Below, piece by piece: positions 37,282 to 47,700 of a stretch of 50,148 nucleotides of DNA. Below the pieces are notes generated by a model, which made no database searches, was not told where the DNA came from, and saw only the letters and a list, made by a program, of their open reading frames with translations. Position numbers and translations under genes: made by a program. The stretch covers positions 1-50,148 of the forward strand of contig JAIETK010000028.1 of assembly GCA_019745325.1 (NCBI GenBank), in the 5' to 3' direction. The stretch's first letter is position 1; the number at the start of each line of letters is the position of its first letter. The stretch is from Nitrosomonas sp. (GTDB lineage: Bacteria; Pseudomonadota; Gammaproteobacteria; Burkholderiales; Nitrosomonadaceae).

Positions 37282-38655
37282 TTACTGCGCATCTGGTGTT
37301 AACGATTTGTATACAAAAACTTGTTCGGATGACAAATCCAGTGCTGGTTGTTTGTATAGAAAAAAACCTTCTTCCAACCGCAAAACTTCCGGCAAATCTT
37401 GAGGGTTAATGGACCTCTCACCAACTCGCAGCAGAAACTCACAAGCAGCTTTGCCCCAAATACTTGCTGGTACACGCCAAATTCCACTATTATCGATAGG
37501 CTTGTAAGGATAAGCTATTCGCCGATTGGACAATTGAGCGCCTGTTTCCAAATTTCTGGACGGGAAATATAAAGCTGGTATTAACATCAGTTCATCCAGC
37601 TCCGAAACATTCTCAATTTTCTCCATAACAACAGGCTTTAACCAAAGCCAAGCCGATCGGATTCGTTCTTGCTGAGTTTTTGCTGGCGGTGAAACACCGT
37701 TTAATACTTTTATTTGATGCAAAGAAGCAATTTCCCGGGAAAATTCATTCAACTGGGTACTCAATTTATTTCCGGAATCATACTGAATGCGTAAATAACT
37801 ATACCCTTCTTGTTTGATTAATTTGATTAAAGCAAGTATCTGAGCTTGCAAACCTGGAAAGTAAAACTTCCAATTACTTCCCACAGGCGCATCGAGTAAA
37901 GAAAATGGCAAAACAGTTTGCAGATTGAGACGTCTAACGGCTTCGGCATATTGCCTTTCCCAACCTACTAGAAATGGCGCAAGAACAAGAGCATTTGGGT
38001 TCTTTGCCAATTGTTTTTCCAATTTTAGAATTGCATCGCTCGGCGAATCGAAATAAACAATATTAACCGCCGCAATCGGTGCTCCATCTTCTCTGGCAGG
38101 ACAGTTCTTCAATTCAGACGCTAACGCATCAGCCAAAACATTACTGCCAGGTTCGGGTAATAATCCTAAAATTGAAAAGCGCGAACCATCACTATGGGAC
38201 GTGTGATCAATCCGGCTAAGATATTCGATTAGACTTAAAATTTCATCATCGGCTAAATCAAAGCGCGGCATAGCAGGATCGAATTTTCTACCCGAAGCGG
38301 AAATTCCGGCACGTACCCCTTTTGCAAAACTTTCTTGATCATATGGTAACTCTGCTCCTCCCATATTCCGGCTTGCATAAGGTTTACTCAGATTGGCCCA
38401 GCGAATGTCTGCTGCACGGATAAATGATTCTCTACCGCCACGACCATTTTCCCCATGACAATTAATACAAGCCATTGCAGTCCCTTTAAGAATAAGATTA
38501 CCGTGCAATGTTGCATTTACCTCTCTTCCGTCCCGTCCGATTCCGTGCTCATAAATTGAACGCCCCAAGCTTAACGCACTATCTTCCTCTGCAACTACTG
38601 CCTGGTGATGCATAAGAAAACCCAATGCGCTTAAAATACACAATAATCGCACCAT
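37282..38655 (-). CDS. Cytochrome c fused to a periplasmic-binding-protein-like domain
   Basis: This 457-residue exported protein has a signal peptide (MVRLLCILSALGFLMHHQAVVA). A c-type cytochrome domain follows, with CINCH at residues 63-67 and a candidate Met ligand in DPAMPRFD. After about residue 155 the chain changes to a domain resembling ABC branched-chain or receptor-type binding proteins (VNIVYFDSPSDAILKLEKQL, NALVLAPFLVGWERQYAEAV, LQTVLPFSLLDAP). The fusion is unusual. I use the ATG at 38655; a GTG at 38667 is also open. It is the last gene of the multicopper oxidase operon and could accept electrons from it. Confidence 0.8.
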   Translation of the reverse strand: MVRLLCILSALGFLMHHQAVVAEEDSALSLGRSIYEHGIGRDGREVNATLHGNLILKGTAMACINCHGENGRGGRESFIRAADIRWANLSKPYASRNMGGAELPYDQESFAKGVRAGISASGRKFDPAMPRFDLADDEILSLIEYLSRIDHTSHSDGSRFSILGLLPEPGSNVLADALASELKNCPAREDGAPIAAVNIVYFDSPSDAILKLEKQLAKNPNALVLAPFLVGWERQYAEAVRRLNLQTVLPFSLLDAPVGSNWKFYFPGLQAQILALIKLIKQEGYSYLRIQYDSGNKLSTQLNEFSREIASLHQIKVLNGVSPPAKTQQERIRSAWLWLKPVVMEKIENVSELDELMLIPALYFPSRNLETGAQLSNRRIAYPYKPIDNSGIWRVPASIWGKAACEFLLRVGERSINPQDLPEVLRLEEGFFLYKQPALDLSSEQVFVYKSLTPDAQ

Positions 38656-38673
38656 TTTCTCAGCCACTGCTTA

Positions 38674-39252
38674 TCAGTGTTCCGCAAGACGCAATAAATC
38701 AGCAACAATCCGTTCGGGAGGAGAATCTGGCCGTAATTTTACCCAATGGGCATTTTGGGCATTTCCCGCAATCATCAGAGTACTGTGATTTGAGGGATCA
38801 TCTGTCCACTGCCCAAGACGATTCAGAATTTGTTGCAGAATAGTTTTCTCAGCTGTCAAAAAATACCACCCAGGAACATTTGCTTGCTGCTTCTCAGCAA
38901 ATGCTTTCATCGCTTGCGGATCATCGCGCTCGGGATCGACCGACAGCGATAGAAAAAGGAACTTCGTACCGAACTGGTCACCGAGCTGATTACGAACCAT
39001 CTGCAAACGTTGCGTTTGCATTGGGCAAGCATCGCGGCAATGGGTAAAGATCACATTAATCAATACCACATGCCGGCTCAGAAGATCGCTAAAAAAACGA
39101 TAAGATTGCCCATGTTGATCCAGTAACATTTCATCACCAAAATATTGCTGCGCCTTCTCCAAACGATTTTTCGCGACTACGTCATCTTGTACCTGAGCAA
39201 GTACTGAAGATGATAATAGCCATAATAAAAGCGGAATTGTGATATGAAACAT
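38674..39252 (-). CDS. SCO-family copper-binding thioredoxin-fold protein 1
   Basis: SCO1/SenC proteins deliver copper or act as thiol oxidoreductases. This one is 192 aa with a signal peptide (MFHITIPLLLWLLSSSVLAQ). The C-x3-C site is Cys72/Cys76 in THCRDACPMQ, and the conserved His is His156 in PSNHSTLMIAG. It lies between the second SCO gene and the cytochrome gene in the multicopper oxidase operon, so copper delivery to the oxidase is the likely job. Confidence 0.88.
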   Translation of the reverse strand: MFHITIPLLLWLLSSSVLAQVQDDVVAKNRLEKAQQYFGDEMLLDQHGQSYRFFSDLLSRHVVLINVIFTHCRDACPMQTQRLQMVRNQLGDQFGTKFLFLSLSVDPERDDPQAMKAFAEKQQANVPGWYFLTAEKTILQQILNRLGQWTDDPSNHSTLMIAGNAQNAHWVKLRPDSPPERIVADLLRLAEH

Positions 39253-39274
39253 CAGTCAATCTTGATTAATATAT

Positions 39275-39865
39275 TTAATATAATACATCCAGCGCATCGA
39301 CTATCGATTGGATTGATGGGATTCCCACCCAGCGCAACCACTTTCCGTTATGCGGACTACCAGCGAGAATGACCGGCGGATGATCCTCGGGACGCCCTCT
39401 GGAAGAAATACCAAATGCCCTCAGTACCTGACTGACGTCAGCAGCTCTCCCGGTCAACCAATACCAGTGCGGCCCGGCATTTAGTTTTTTCGCGTATGCT
39501 TGTAACTTCTCGGGCGTATCATTCAGCGGGTCGACTGATATCGATACTAAAACAATCTCTTTCCCCAATTGACCTTGCAGCTGTTTCTCCAATGCTTGCA
39601 AGGTTGCGCTCAGGACTGGACAAACCGTTGAGCAAGTTGTGAAAACAAAATTAACTATGACAATCCGCTCCTCAAAAAATGTTGGAAAGCGTATTTCGCG
39701 ATTCTCGCGATCACGCAACCAAACATCGGGCAACAATACCTCAGTCTTATGAGCTAATGCTTGTTTCTTACGATCATCGTTTTTTTCTGATGACTGCGGT
39801 TGCGCGCATGTGCTTCCCCATACCATCAATACAGCAACAAAAGCAACCAACCGAATAAACACCAT
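39275..39865 (-). CDS. SCO-family copper-binding thioredoxin-fold protein 2
   Basis: This is a second SCO-like protein, 196 aa from the ATG at 39865. It has an export signal (LVAFVAVLMVWGSTCAQ, with a possible lipobox GSTC) and the site TTCSTVCPVLS with Cys78/Cys82, followed by SISVDPLNDTPEKL and the His in RPEDHPPVILAG. A TTG start at 39883 would overlap the upstream stop (TTGA) and is possible. Two SCO genes in one operon are consistent with a heavy copper demand by the giant oxidase upstream. Confidence 0.86.
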   Translation of the reverse strand: MVFIRLVAFVAVLMVWGSTCAQPQSSEKNDDRKKQALAHKTEVLLPDVWLRDRENREIRFPTFFEERIVIVNFVFTTCSTVCPVLSATLQALEKQLQGQLGKEIVLVSISVDPLNDTPEKLQAYAKKLNAGPHWYWLTGRAADVSQVLRAFGISSRGRPEDHPPVILAGSPHNGKWLRWVGIPSIQSIVDALDVLY

Positions 39866-39879
39866 CCTATTTAGAATTT

Positions 39880-41748
39880 TCAATCTCTATCGACCAGTAC
39901 CGTGGAATAAACCGACTTAAGCGGCTTATCCCCTTCAACATAAATGTAATAACCGCCACTATTCATTAACTTGCCTTTCACAAACCATTCATCCTTTTTT
40001 TCAGGATCTTGCTGCAACGGCAATACCTCTGAAATACCACCCGCAGATGAAACAATACGCAATTGTAAGCGCTTTAGTTTTCCACTTCCCTGTTGACCGG
40101 GCGCAACTCTTAGGCGGAAATCCAGCGGCGTTCCTTCCTTAACCTTCTGCACGCCTTCACTGATCCACTGCACGTCGATACTTTCTTCGGGTTGGGGTCT
40201 CGAGGAGACTTCAACCAGAAAACCGAAACATTCGCGCAATGCAGGGGCCTCGCTGGTCAAAGCCAACACCATACGCCCGGCGGAAGGCAATCTCACCACC
40301 GCGGAATATTGTCCAGGCTTTACTTGCCGCAACCCTCGTTGCACTACCATGGCTGCCATCGGTGTATGGCCATACGTTCGCAAGCCGGCACTGGGAGCAT
40401 TCATACCTTCCATATAGTGATGCAGAGTGCGTTCTGATGGGGTTACAAAAAAGGCTCCAGAGCGATCCAGTGTAAGCGCCATACTGGAAGCTCTGAGTAA
40501 ATTCGTGGTTACAGCAAGCGCACTAGCACCGGCCGGTACGGACTTCAAAATTGGCTGCTGGCTCTCAAGACTTGCCAGTGACAACAAACCAACTTGCTCA
40601 TTTTTCAGCGTCCTGATATATGCAAACTGCTCTGAGAACATCATGTCATAAGGCTGGCCGGAGATTGTCAAGCGATGTTTCTCCTTGCCGGATTCGGCAT
40701 CCAATACGTGCAACAAATTCTGACTTGAGTTGAGAATCAATACATACCGTCCATTCGGACTCAGCTTCGCCGATTCGATACCGGGTTTGAGCACCAGATA
40801 ATCGACTGGATTTCCCTCTCGATCATAGCGATGTATCCTTCCGGCTTTGGCATCGGTCACCCACAGCAATGAAGGATTTCCAGTATATACAAGTCCGAGT
40901 GGTTCGAAACCCAGATCCAGCTCACGAACAACTTGCAAGGTACTGTTATCGATGATTGTCAATACTTGACTTTGCCGACTGCTCACATAGGTAAATCGAT
41001 CATCCGTAGAAAAGGCAAACTCATGATAACCGGGCGATAACGCCACACGGGCAACTACTATATCGTGAACTGTATCGACTACCGATACCGCGCTTTCTTC
41101 CGGAGTGGCTCCTATTTGTCCCACCCATAGCAGACGTTCATCAGGTTGCAATGCTAGGCGGGTTGGTTGTCCTGGCAAAGAAATATGATCAATCACTTTC
41201 AGCGTCTGCAAATCCGCGATCGCTAATTTTTTCTCATTGGGGATAGCAGTATAGAGACGCATATCATCGCTGGTTTTTACCCAATCAAATCCCGAGCCTT
41301 CCAGATGCATCGCTGTATATAAACTGCTTCGACCGCTAAAACTGACCGATGGATCCAACACCGAGATGCTCGGTTCAGCGTCCAGACTCAGTACATAATA
41401 ACCCGTCAAATCCAGCAACGGCCGCTGAATCAGATTCCCGCTCAAATACTTAGAAATACGCTGATTACAAACGGGAAGCGTTCCGGACATAATATCCGTC
41501 TCGCGATCTAACCAAGCACCAACACGCCAATTATTTAATGGCTGGTCATCCGCCAAACGCAGACCATCGAGCCATAAACGAACCAGTTGTCCAGCCTGCG
41601 GTACCGGCGGCGCATTTTCTTCAAGTGCTTCCATGCGAAGATGCACTCGAATTCCCTCATGCTCAATGCTCCGGTTTAAATATTCGAGCGTACCGGCTTG
41701 CACCGTTATCGTCAGCAGCAAGCCGGTAACAAAAACAAGTAGTCTCAC
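39880..41748 (-). CDS. Exported YncE-like beta-propeller protein
   Basis: This 622-residue protein begins with a signal peptide if read from GTG at 41748 (VRLLVFVTGLLLTITVQAG). The oxidase stop ends at 41753, four bases away, which supports this start over the longer frame to 41784. The middle shows repeated beta-propeller blades (for example KLAIADLQTLKVIDHISLPG, SAVSVVDTVHDIVVARVALS, QVLTIIDNSTLQVVRELDLG, and LHVLDAESGKEKHRLTISGQ). The end is a beta-sandwich-like region (VRLPSAGRMVLALTSEAPAL). No catalytic motif is seen; it may be a structural or scaffold partner of the oxidase. Confidence 0.8.
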   Translation of the reverse strand: MRLLVFVTGLLLTITVQAGTLEYLNRSIEHEGIRVHLRMEALEENAPPVPQAGQLVRLWLDGLRLADDQPLNNWRVGAWLDRETDIMSGTLPVCNQRISKYLSGNLIQRPLLDLTGYYVLSLDAEPSISVLDPSVSFSGRSSLYTAMHLEGSGFDWVKTSDDMRLYTAIPNEKKLAIADLQTLKVIDHISLPGQPTRLALQPDERLLWVGQIGATPEESAVSVVDTVHDIVVARVALSPGYHEFAFSTDDRFTYVSSRQSQVLTIIDNSTLQVVRELDLGFEPLGLVYTGNPSLLWVTDAKAGRIHRYDREGNPVDYLVLKPGIESAKLSPNGRYVLILNSSQNLLHVLDAESGKEKHRLTISGQPYDMMFSEQFAYIRTLKNEQVGLLSLASLESQQPILKSVPAGASALAVTTNLLRASSMALTLDRSGAFFVTPSERTLHHYMEGMNAPSAGLRTYGHTPMAAMVVQRGLRQVKPGQYSAVVRLPSAGRMVLALTSEAPALRECFGFLVEVSSRPQPEESIDVQWISEGVQKVKEGTPLDFRLRVAPGQQGSGKLKRLQLRIVSSAGGISEVLPLQQDPEKKDEWFVKGKLMNSGGYYIYVEGDKPLKSVYSTVLVDRD

Positions 41749-41752
41749 TTTT

Positions 41753-44700
41753 TTATCCGGGTTTGCAATTAGCCCGGAGTGCATCAGGTGCTAGAGGGAT
41801 CAGCGACGGTAAAGACTCGACTCTGATTAGCGCCCACAAACCATTGGTAATGCCAAATCCCGTATGATCACGCCACAGATAATCCCCCTTGACACCATGA
41901 GTACCGCCAGCGCGCGGAAATACCATGTCGAAATGCGCCATTGGGGAAACACTTTCTTGACCGCCAAGATGCATCGCCATGGCATTTTCACCGATGCATT
42001 TCGCTGGCACGCCCCAGTCAACCGGACGTGATCCAATCGGGAATGAACCACTAGAACTCACAAATACACGCTCTGCTAAATAAGGATCGCGCGGCCAGCT
42101 GTGTCCATGAAGTTCCATCGTCGATGCACGTCCCACTCCGGTTGGCATCAACGCCCGGATGCGCATTTCCTGCCCGGCATACGCTGTCATGACCGGCACA
42201 TAGGGCTCACCCACCTTCACATCGGCGCTGATTACCGTACCGCCCGTACCGGCAAGCCCCACTGTACGATTGCTGCAGCAATCATTACTGAATGCCTGCC
42301 ATGCGTTGGCGGCTCCGCCGAAACCTTCTTTCCCGAACTGTGCATCCGGCGGTAAGCCATAGCGGAACCACATTGGCTCAGCGCCGTAGTTAATTGCCAT
42401 ATGGCCGGAATCATGTGCATCTTCTGGTGCTGTTTGCTGCGGATTTTCATTCGCTTCTTCTTTCTCGGCAGCCAAATTAGCCACTGCTGAACCATCGGCA
42501 TAGCGCAAATTCAGTCCTTTTTGATGAACCATCACCAGATCGCGGAAGAATCGCCAATTTGAATTGAAAGGCGGTCTGCGTTCACCTGCGGGATAGAACA
42601 CAGTTGCCGTTGCACGCGTTGCACGTTTGTTGGATTGATTCGCGCCCGGGTTTTGGCGGTCAATTGCCTGATCATCCAGATTTTCAATCCAAACGGATTT
42701 CTCCGGTTCAATGATTAGAGCACCCACAGCCGCTTTCTGCCCTTGCTTAATCCGGTCAGGCGACGATAGATTGATAGCACCGAATTCAACGGGGACATGT
42801 CGACAGACTTCACCCAATTTTACCAATCGCACATTTTTCTCAGAAAGTTTTAGGTTGAATTTTCCTTTCTTATAAAATTCAGTCCTCCACTTAAATGCTT
42901 CGGGATCCTGTTCAATAACCTCATAAAAAAGGCTCTTCGCGAGGAATAAAGCAGAAATATCCGATAATTTTCCAATATTCTCGCCGGTATCTACACTGAA
43001 AAACTCTTTACCCAGTTTTTCTTTCCAGAATACTGTTAACTGCTTTTCCTCATTCAATTTTCTGATGAATCGATACAGAGGTTTAATTACGTCACTTTCA
43101 CTTCTTAAGACTTCTGCAAAACCATTCTCTAATTCCTTAATAAGACTTACTGGATCAAACCTTTCGATAAACTCTGGAGAATGTTCTTCCTGAATAATTT
43201 TAAAAAGATCAAAATAACGCTCTTTATCACGCAGCGGTACTTGATCTGTTTTTTCAATTAACTGATTTTCGGGTGATCTCAAAACCGCGATCAACCTTGA
43301 CAAAGTCTCAGTGTTGATACTACCCAGTCCCTTGGTACGAATAGCATCGAATTCACTTTCAATTTCCACCTGCTCATCAAGTATTGGAAAAGCTCTAGAA
43401 AGATTTGAACTGCTGACAACTTTTTTCAAGCGCCCAACAATTTTATTGATTCTTATATCCTCATCACCAGATAGCTCTCCCACATCGATATATCCTGGCT
43501 TCAGCGTTGATCGCACTATTTCCTTGAAAGCATCTGAAGTCAATGGTCTGACTGGTGATCGAGTAGGTTTACCTTCTTTTAACCGAGACAATTCTGCAAA
43601 CCGATTTAACAAGTTATATTTCCGCTCAACATCTTCGTCATCAGTTAAACAAGCCTGCGCTGATGACGTATCTACAACGCCTGCGTACCACTGATAAATG
43701 ATCTGTTCTCCGGGTGCCGCCGTACTGACTCTATTAACACCCACATTGTTGCCATCAGAGGTTTGCGCATTATAATGAACCAATTGCGGATGGAGTCCAA
43801 TGCGGTTAGAAGGGCGTATCAAGTTATTATTGAACGTTGTGACAGAGCCATCTACATCTGCTCCCCGGTGAATAATGCCCGAAACCGATGTATAACCATC
43901 CAGATCGGGCATATTTTTACGTCCTTTGGGTAAATGATTATGAAGTACTATTTTAATACAATCACCCGCGGCTGCACGTAACACCAACGGCTCTACCGGT
44001 TTATTATCTTTGAGCTTATTATTGCGATCTAGATCCTGCAAACGAACGAACATAATCGCAGTTGGGTCATGTAGCGGACCTGTTCCGAACACTTTTTTGA
44101 TTCTTTTTCCTTTGCGTTCATCTTCCATTTCGATACTAATCGTAGTGGCACGCGGATTGTAAATAAGCGAACCGCCCTCAGGATCAAGCTTCGACGAACC
44201 AATCGGTGCGTTTTGGCTCAATTTCCCCGGAATCGTTACATTCAGTGAATTCTCCAGTACTTTATTTGCCAGTACCGCGGCAACATGGTACTCACGAACT
44301 TTGGCATCTGCTGGGCAAAGATTATCCGTTCCGAGCGTCACTTTACTTTCTTCAGGTCTCAGTTCCGGCGCCAATACTGTTGGAATGGGATTGCTCGGCA
44401 ATCTTACAAGAACATCATCGTCTTCCCACACATTCTTACTTCGCAAAATGCCCCAAACGCCATTCCACATGCCATCCTGGCTGGTATCAACCGTATACAT
44501 CCGGTCATTCAGATGGGTATCGCTCGAATAATCTGTGATATTTGCAGTAAACGTGAATTGCTCGGATAACCCTGTATTCTGGGAATTCCGCCATCCCGAA
44601 TGCGGCGCTTGCCCGAATCCGGATCCGCCTTGCATCCAGGAAAGCGCATTGATGGAGCCGTTATGCTCATGTTCATGCGCGCCACCTTGAACTTTCACGC

Positions 44701-47700
44701 GTATCAGATCCCCTGAATAAGCGCGCATGATAGGAGTATAGGGATCTCCCAATAACCGGTGCTTATTTACGTCTTCTTGATAGTGAGGCTTACTGCCCGG
44801 TAGAGATGGATCTTCTCCGCCAATGCCGTTGAGCACACTAATGGCCCGGTCGGTCCGGGTTTGCAGCGCAAAAGCGAGATCGCCGGCGAAACCTTCGGCT
44901 TGCGTGCCTTTTTTGTTATCCCATGCGATAAGGTTCTCATCATAAACGCGCGCACCAATCGGCTCATTGCGATAGTTGACTACCATCATGCCGATGTCAT
45001 CAGCGGAAATAGCCTCAGGGCAGGGGCGAGGCGGACGGCTAATCGCGTTATACACTGCTCCCGGAAGCCTTTCCGCTTCTCCTCCTCCCGGACAATAGGA
45101 TTCAAAAGCAATAATATCGGGAAGCACTGGGTTGGCAGGCTTACGCACCGATGGATTGATCGCCTTTCTGAAACTATTCTCATCAGGCTTTCCATCTTCA
45201 GCGGGATGTAATGGCCAACCTACGCCGTCTTCATTGACACCATAATAAGCACCCTTCACGTAAGCATGTTGAAAATCACCGAACTGCAGGAAGAACTCGC
45301 GATGCGAGTCATCGCCTTTCTTCGTGCAATCGCCACCGCTATCATGATCGACATCGATACATTTCCCATCTTTCCCGGTAATCGCTGCTTGCCAGGAAGT
45401 CGGTCCGCCATCATCTCGCGTATAAAACTTTTCACCCGTTTCATTGTGACGCCATTCAGATCCGGGAGGCTCGGTCAGCATCGTTGCGTACAACCCCAAT
45501 TGTTGATGAGTCGAAGGTCCTAAATGATCATGCGTAAAAGTAATTCCCAGCCCCCTGTGAATCCCGCCTCTATTAACCAGGGGATCGGAGAACCAGCGCT
45601 GCAAAGTCGTGCGCGCGCCCAGCCAATCACAAGCACCCGGCATACCATATTTCACTTCGAATTCATGCAGATTTCCTTCTCCTCCTCCGACATGCGCTTC
45701 CCACTGTTCCGTGCAATTAGCTGCTTGATGATTCGGTATCTCATTGGCATTAAAATAGGGATGAACTAATGGCGCCAAAGGGGTATTCGATCCATCAGGC
45801 TTAGGAACTGCAATTGCAAGATTGTCCTGATTCCACTTGTTAATAGCATAAATACGCTCACGCACCATGCCCGGTGAGAATGTGCCGTCCTCATAATTCC
45901 ACCCATTGGCGCCGCCATCCGCGGAAGTCAGATCCCATTTAGGCAAGTGAATATGCTGGCCAATCACGTCGGTCGGCGTGGTGATTTGATAATCGTCGGC
46001 GTAGAAATCCTTTGGCACAAGATTGGTATGCGCATACATTGCACAATCGAATGTGTTGAGCCTCATCACCAAGGGTTCCGGTGAGTGCGTTTTATCGAGC
46101 AAAGGGCCGACGTCCTCCCACAGCGTCAAAATCCGTTGCTGGGGATAATGGTAGCCAATTTTGTTAAACACCACATCCAGCTGTAGGTTCGCGCCTTTGT
46201 AGACACGAGGATTATCATGACCGAATTCAATTCCATCAGGCAATAACTTTGAATCGACATCAATATAGCCGTTTTTGCCATAAGTACCGCCGAAAAACCT
46301 ACCATTGCCTCCAGTTCGCAAGCGTTCACCCTCATCATCAATGCAAGGCTCATTAAAAGGCGCACCCGGAATAGCAGGAGCACCATTCGTAACAAAATGC
46401 GAAGCAGACACAGCACCGGTCATATCTACTTTGTGTGTAGCATGACCCGGTCTGGGTTTTGCATGAAATTGCATGGCTAGACGTTCAAGATCGGTCCCCG
46501 CCTCATCGTAATAAACCGGCCTTGCTTTCAAGAGATGCTTCTCGGCAGTAAAACGATTTATCTTGGAATGAGCTTCCCCACCCGCCGAAAAACCAGCCAA
46601 TGCATGCCGCGGCAAACCGCCATCCCATCCGCTAACAACGCCGGGTATACTGCTCATATCCAGTGGCGGCGTAGTTGGCCGGGACCCAATCGTCGTTTCG
46701 ACACCAGCCACCCAGAATGGAAAGCCGGGATTTACATCACGATCAATAACTTTAGCAACTGATCCGTAAGTTTCTCCATCCAAACCGATTCTCGGTTGCA
46801 CAATGACTTCACCTGGCATTAATGCCATACCCTTATTAGGCAATGGCACGATTGCGGGAATGGGGGTACCAGCAATAATTTCGCCATCAGGTAACGCACG
46901 TGCTTTCTGCGCAGCTGGCTTGCCATGCTTTAACCCAAACAATTCTCTATGGAAACCTGTTTCAGTTTCACTAATGGCAAGCTTGGTACCCGCTTCAAAG
47001 ACGTCATGATTACGCCACATGTACCACATACCTTGCGCAAAATGCGGATAGTAGTGACAGTGGAAAATGGCATCGCCGACTGTCTTATTTCGATTACCGG
47101 AACCACCATAAGCAATTTCATAAGTGTAACCAGAACCGGGGCCTATGCCTTGCGCATCAATGTAATTGGAGTTATCGTCATTCGGATTAAACAACCATTG
47201 ATGATTATGCAGGTGAAAAATGTGCTGTTCCTTACCGGAATGTAAATTGCGGAATTTTACAAAATCACCGATATAGCTGTGGTGCACATTAGCAGGGTCG
47301 TGCGGATAGTAAGCTTCAGTTGCTGTAACTCGATCTTTCTTGGGTATCAAGCAAAATTTATCCCGTTCATTTTTGTACTTGGGATCCAATATTTCATTTT
47401 TTCCAGTCGGATCAGCCGGATCTTTTATCATCGCAACAAACTCAGGCTGACATTGGCTGATCACCAGATTGGCGGGATTATCTACCAGCATCGCAGCGTC
47501 GCCAACCGCAAAAGAAGATAGGAAAAATTCCTCATAAGCACAATCCAAGCAATCTTGCATTGGTCCAGCCTGCAGGCGATTCGCAATAATTTCCGCACCG
47601 ACACCGCCCGAACCATAATTAATCATGAATGAATCGCGCACGCCATGTAACGTATGTTTCAGCTCAGGATGCTCGAAGAAATATGGAAAAGCTTGTGTAG

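Noticed and set aside
37029..37292. 87-codon minus-strand open frame ending in the scar region
   Set aside because: Its last part is the decayed copy of the gene at 49170, and its first part reads antisense through the TonB-like remnant. It overlaps the oxidase-operon cytochrome gene end and has no independent support.
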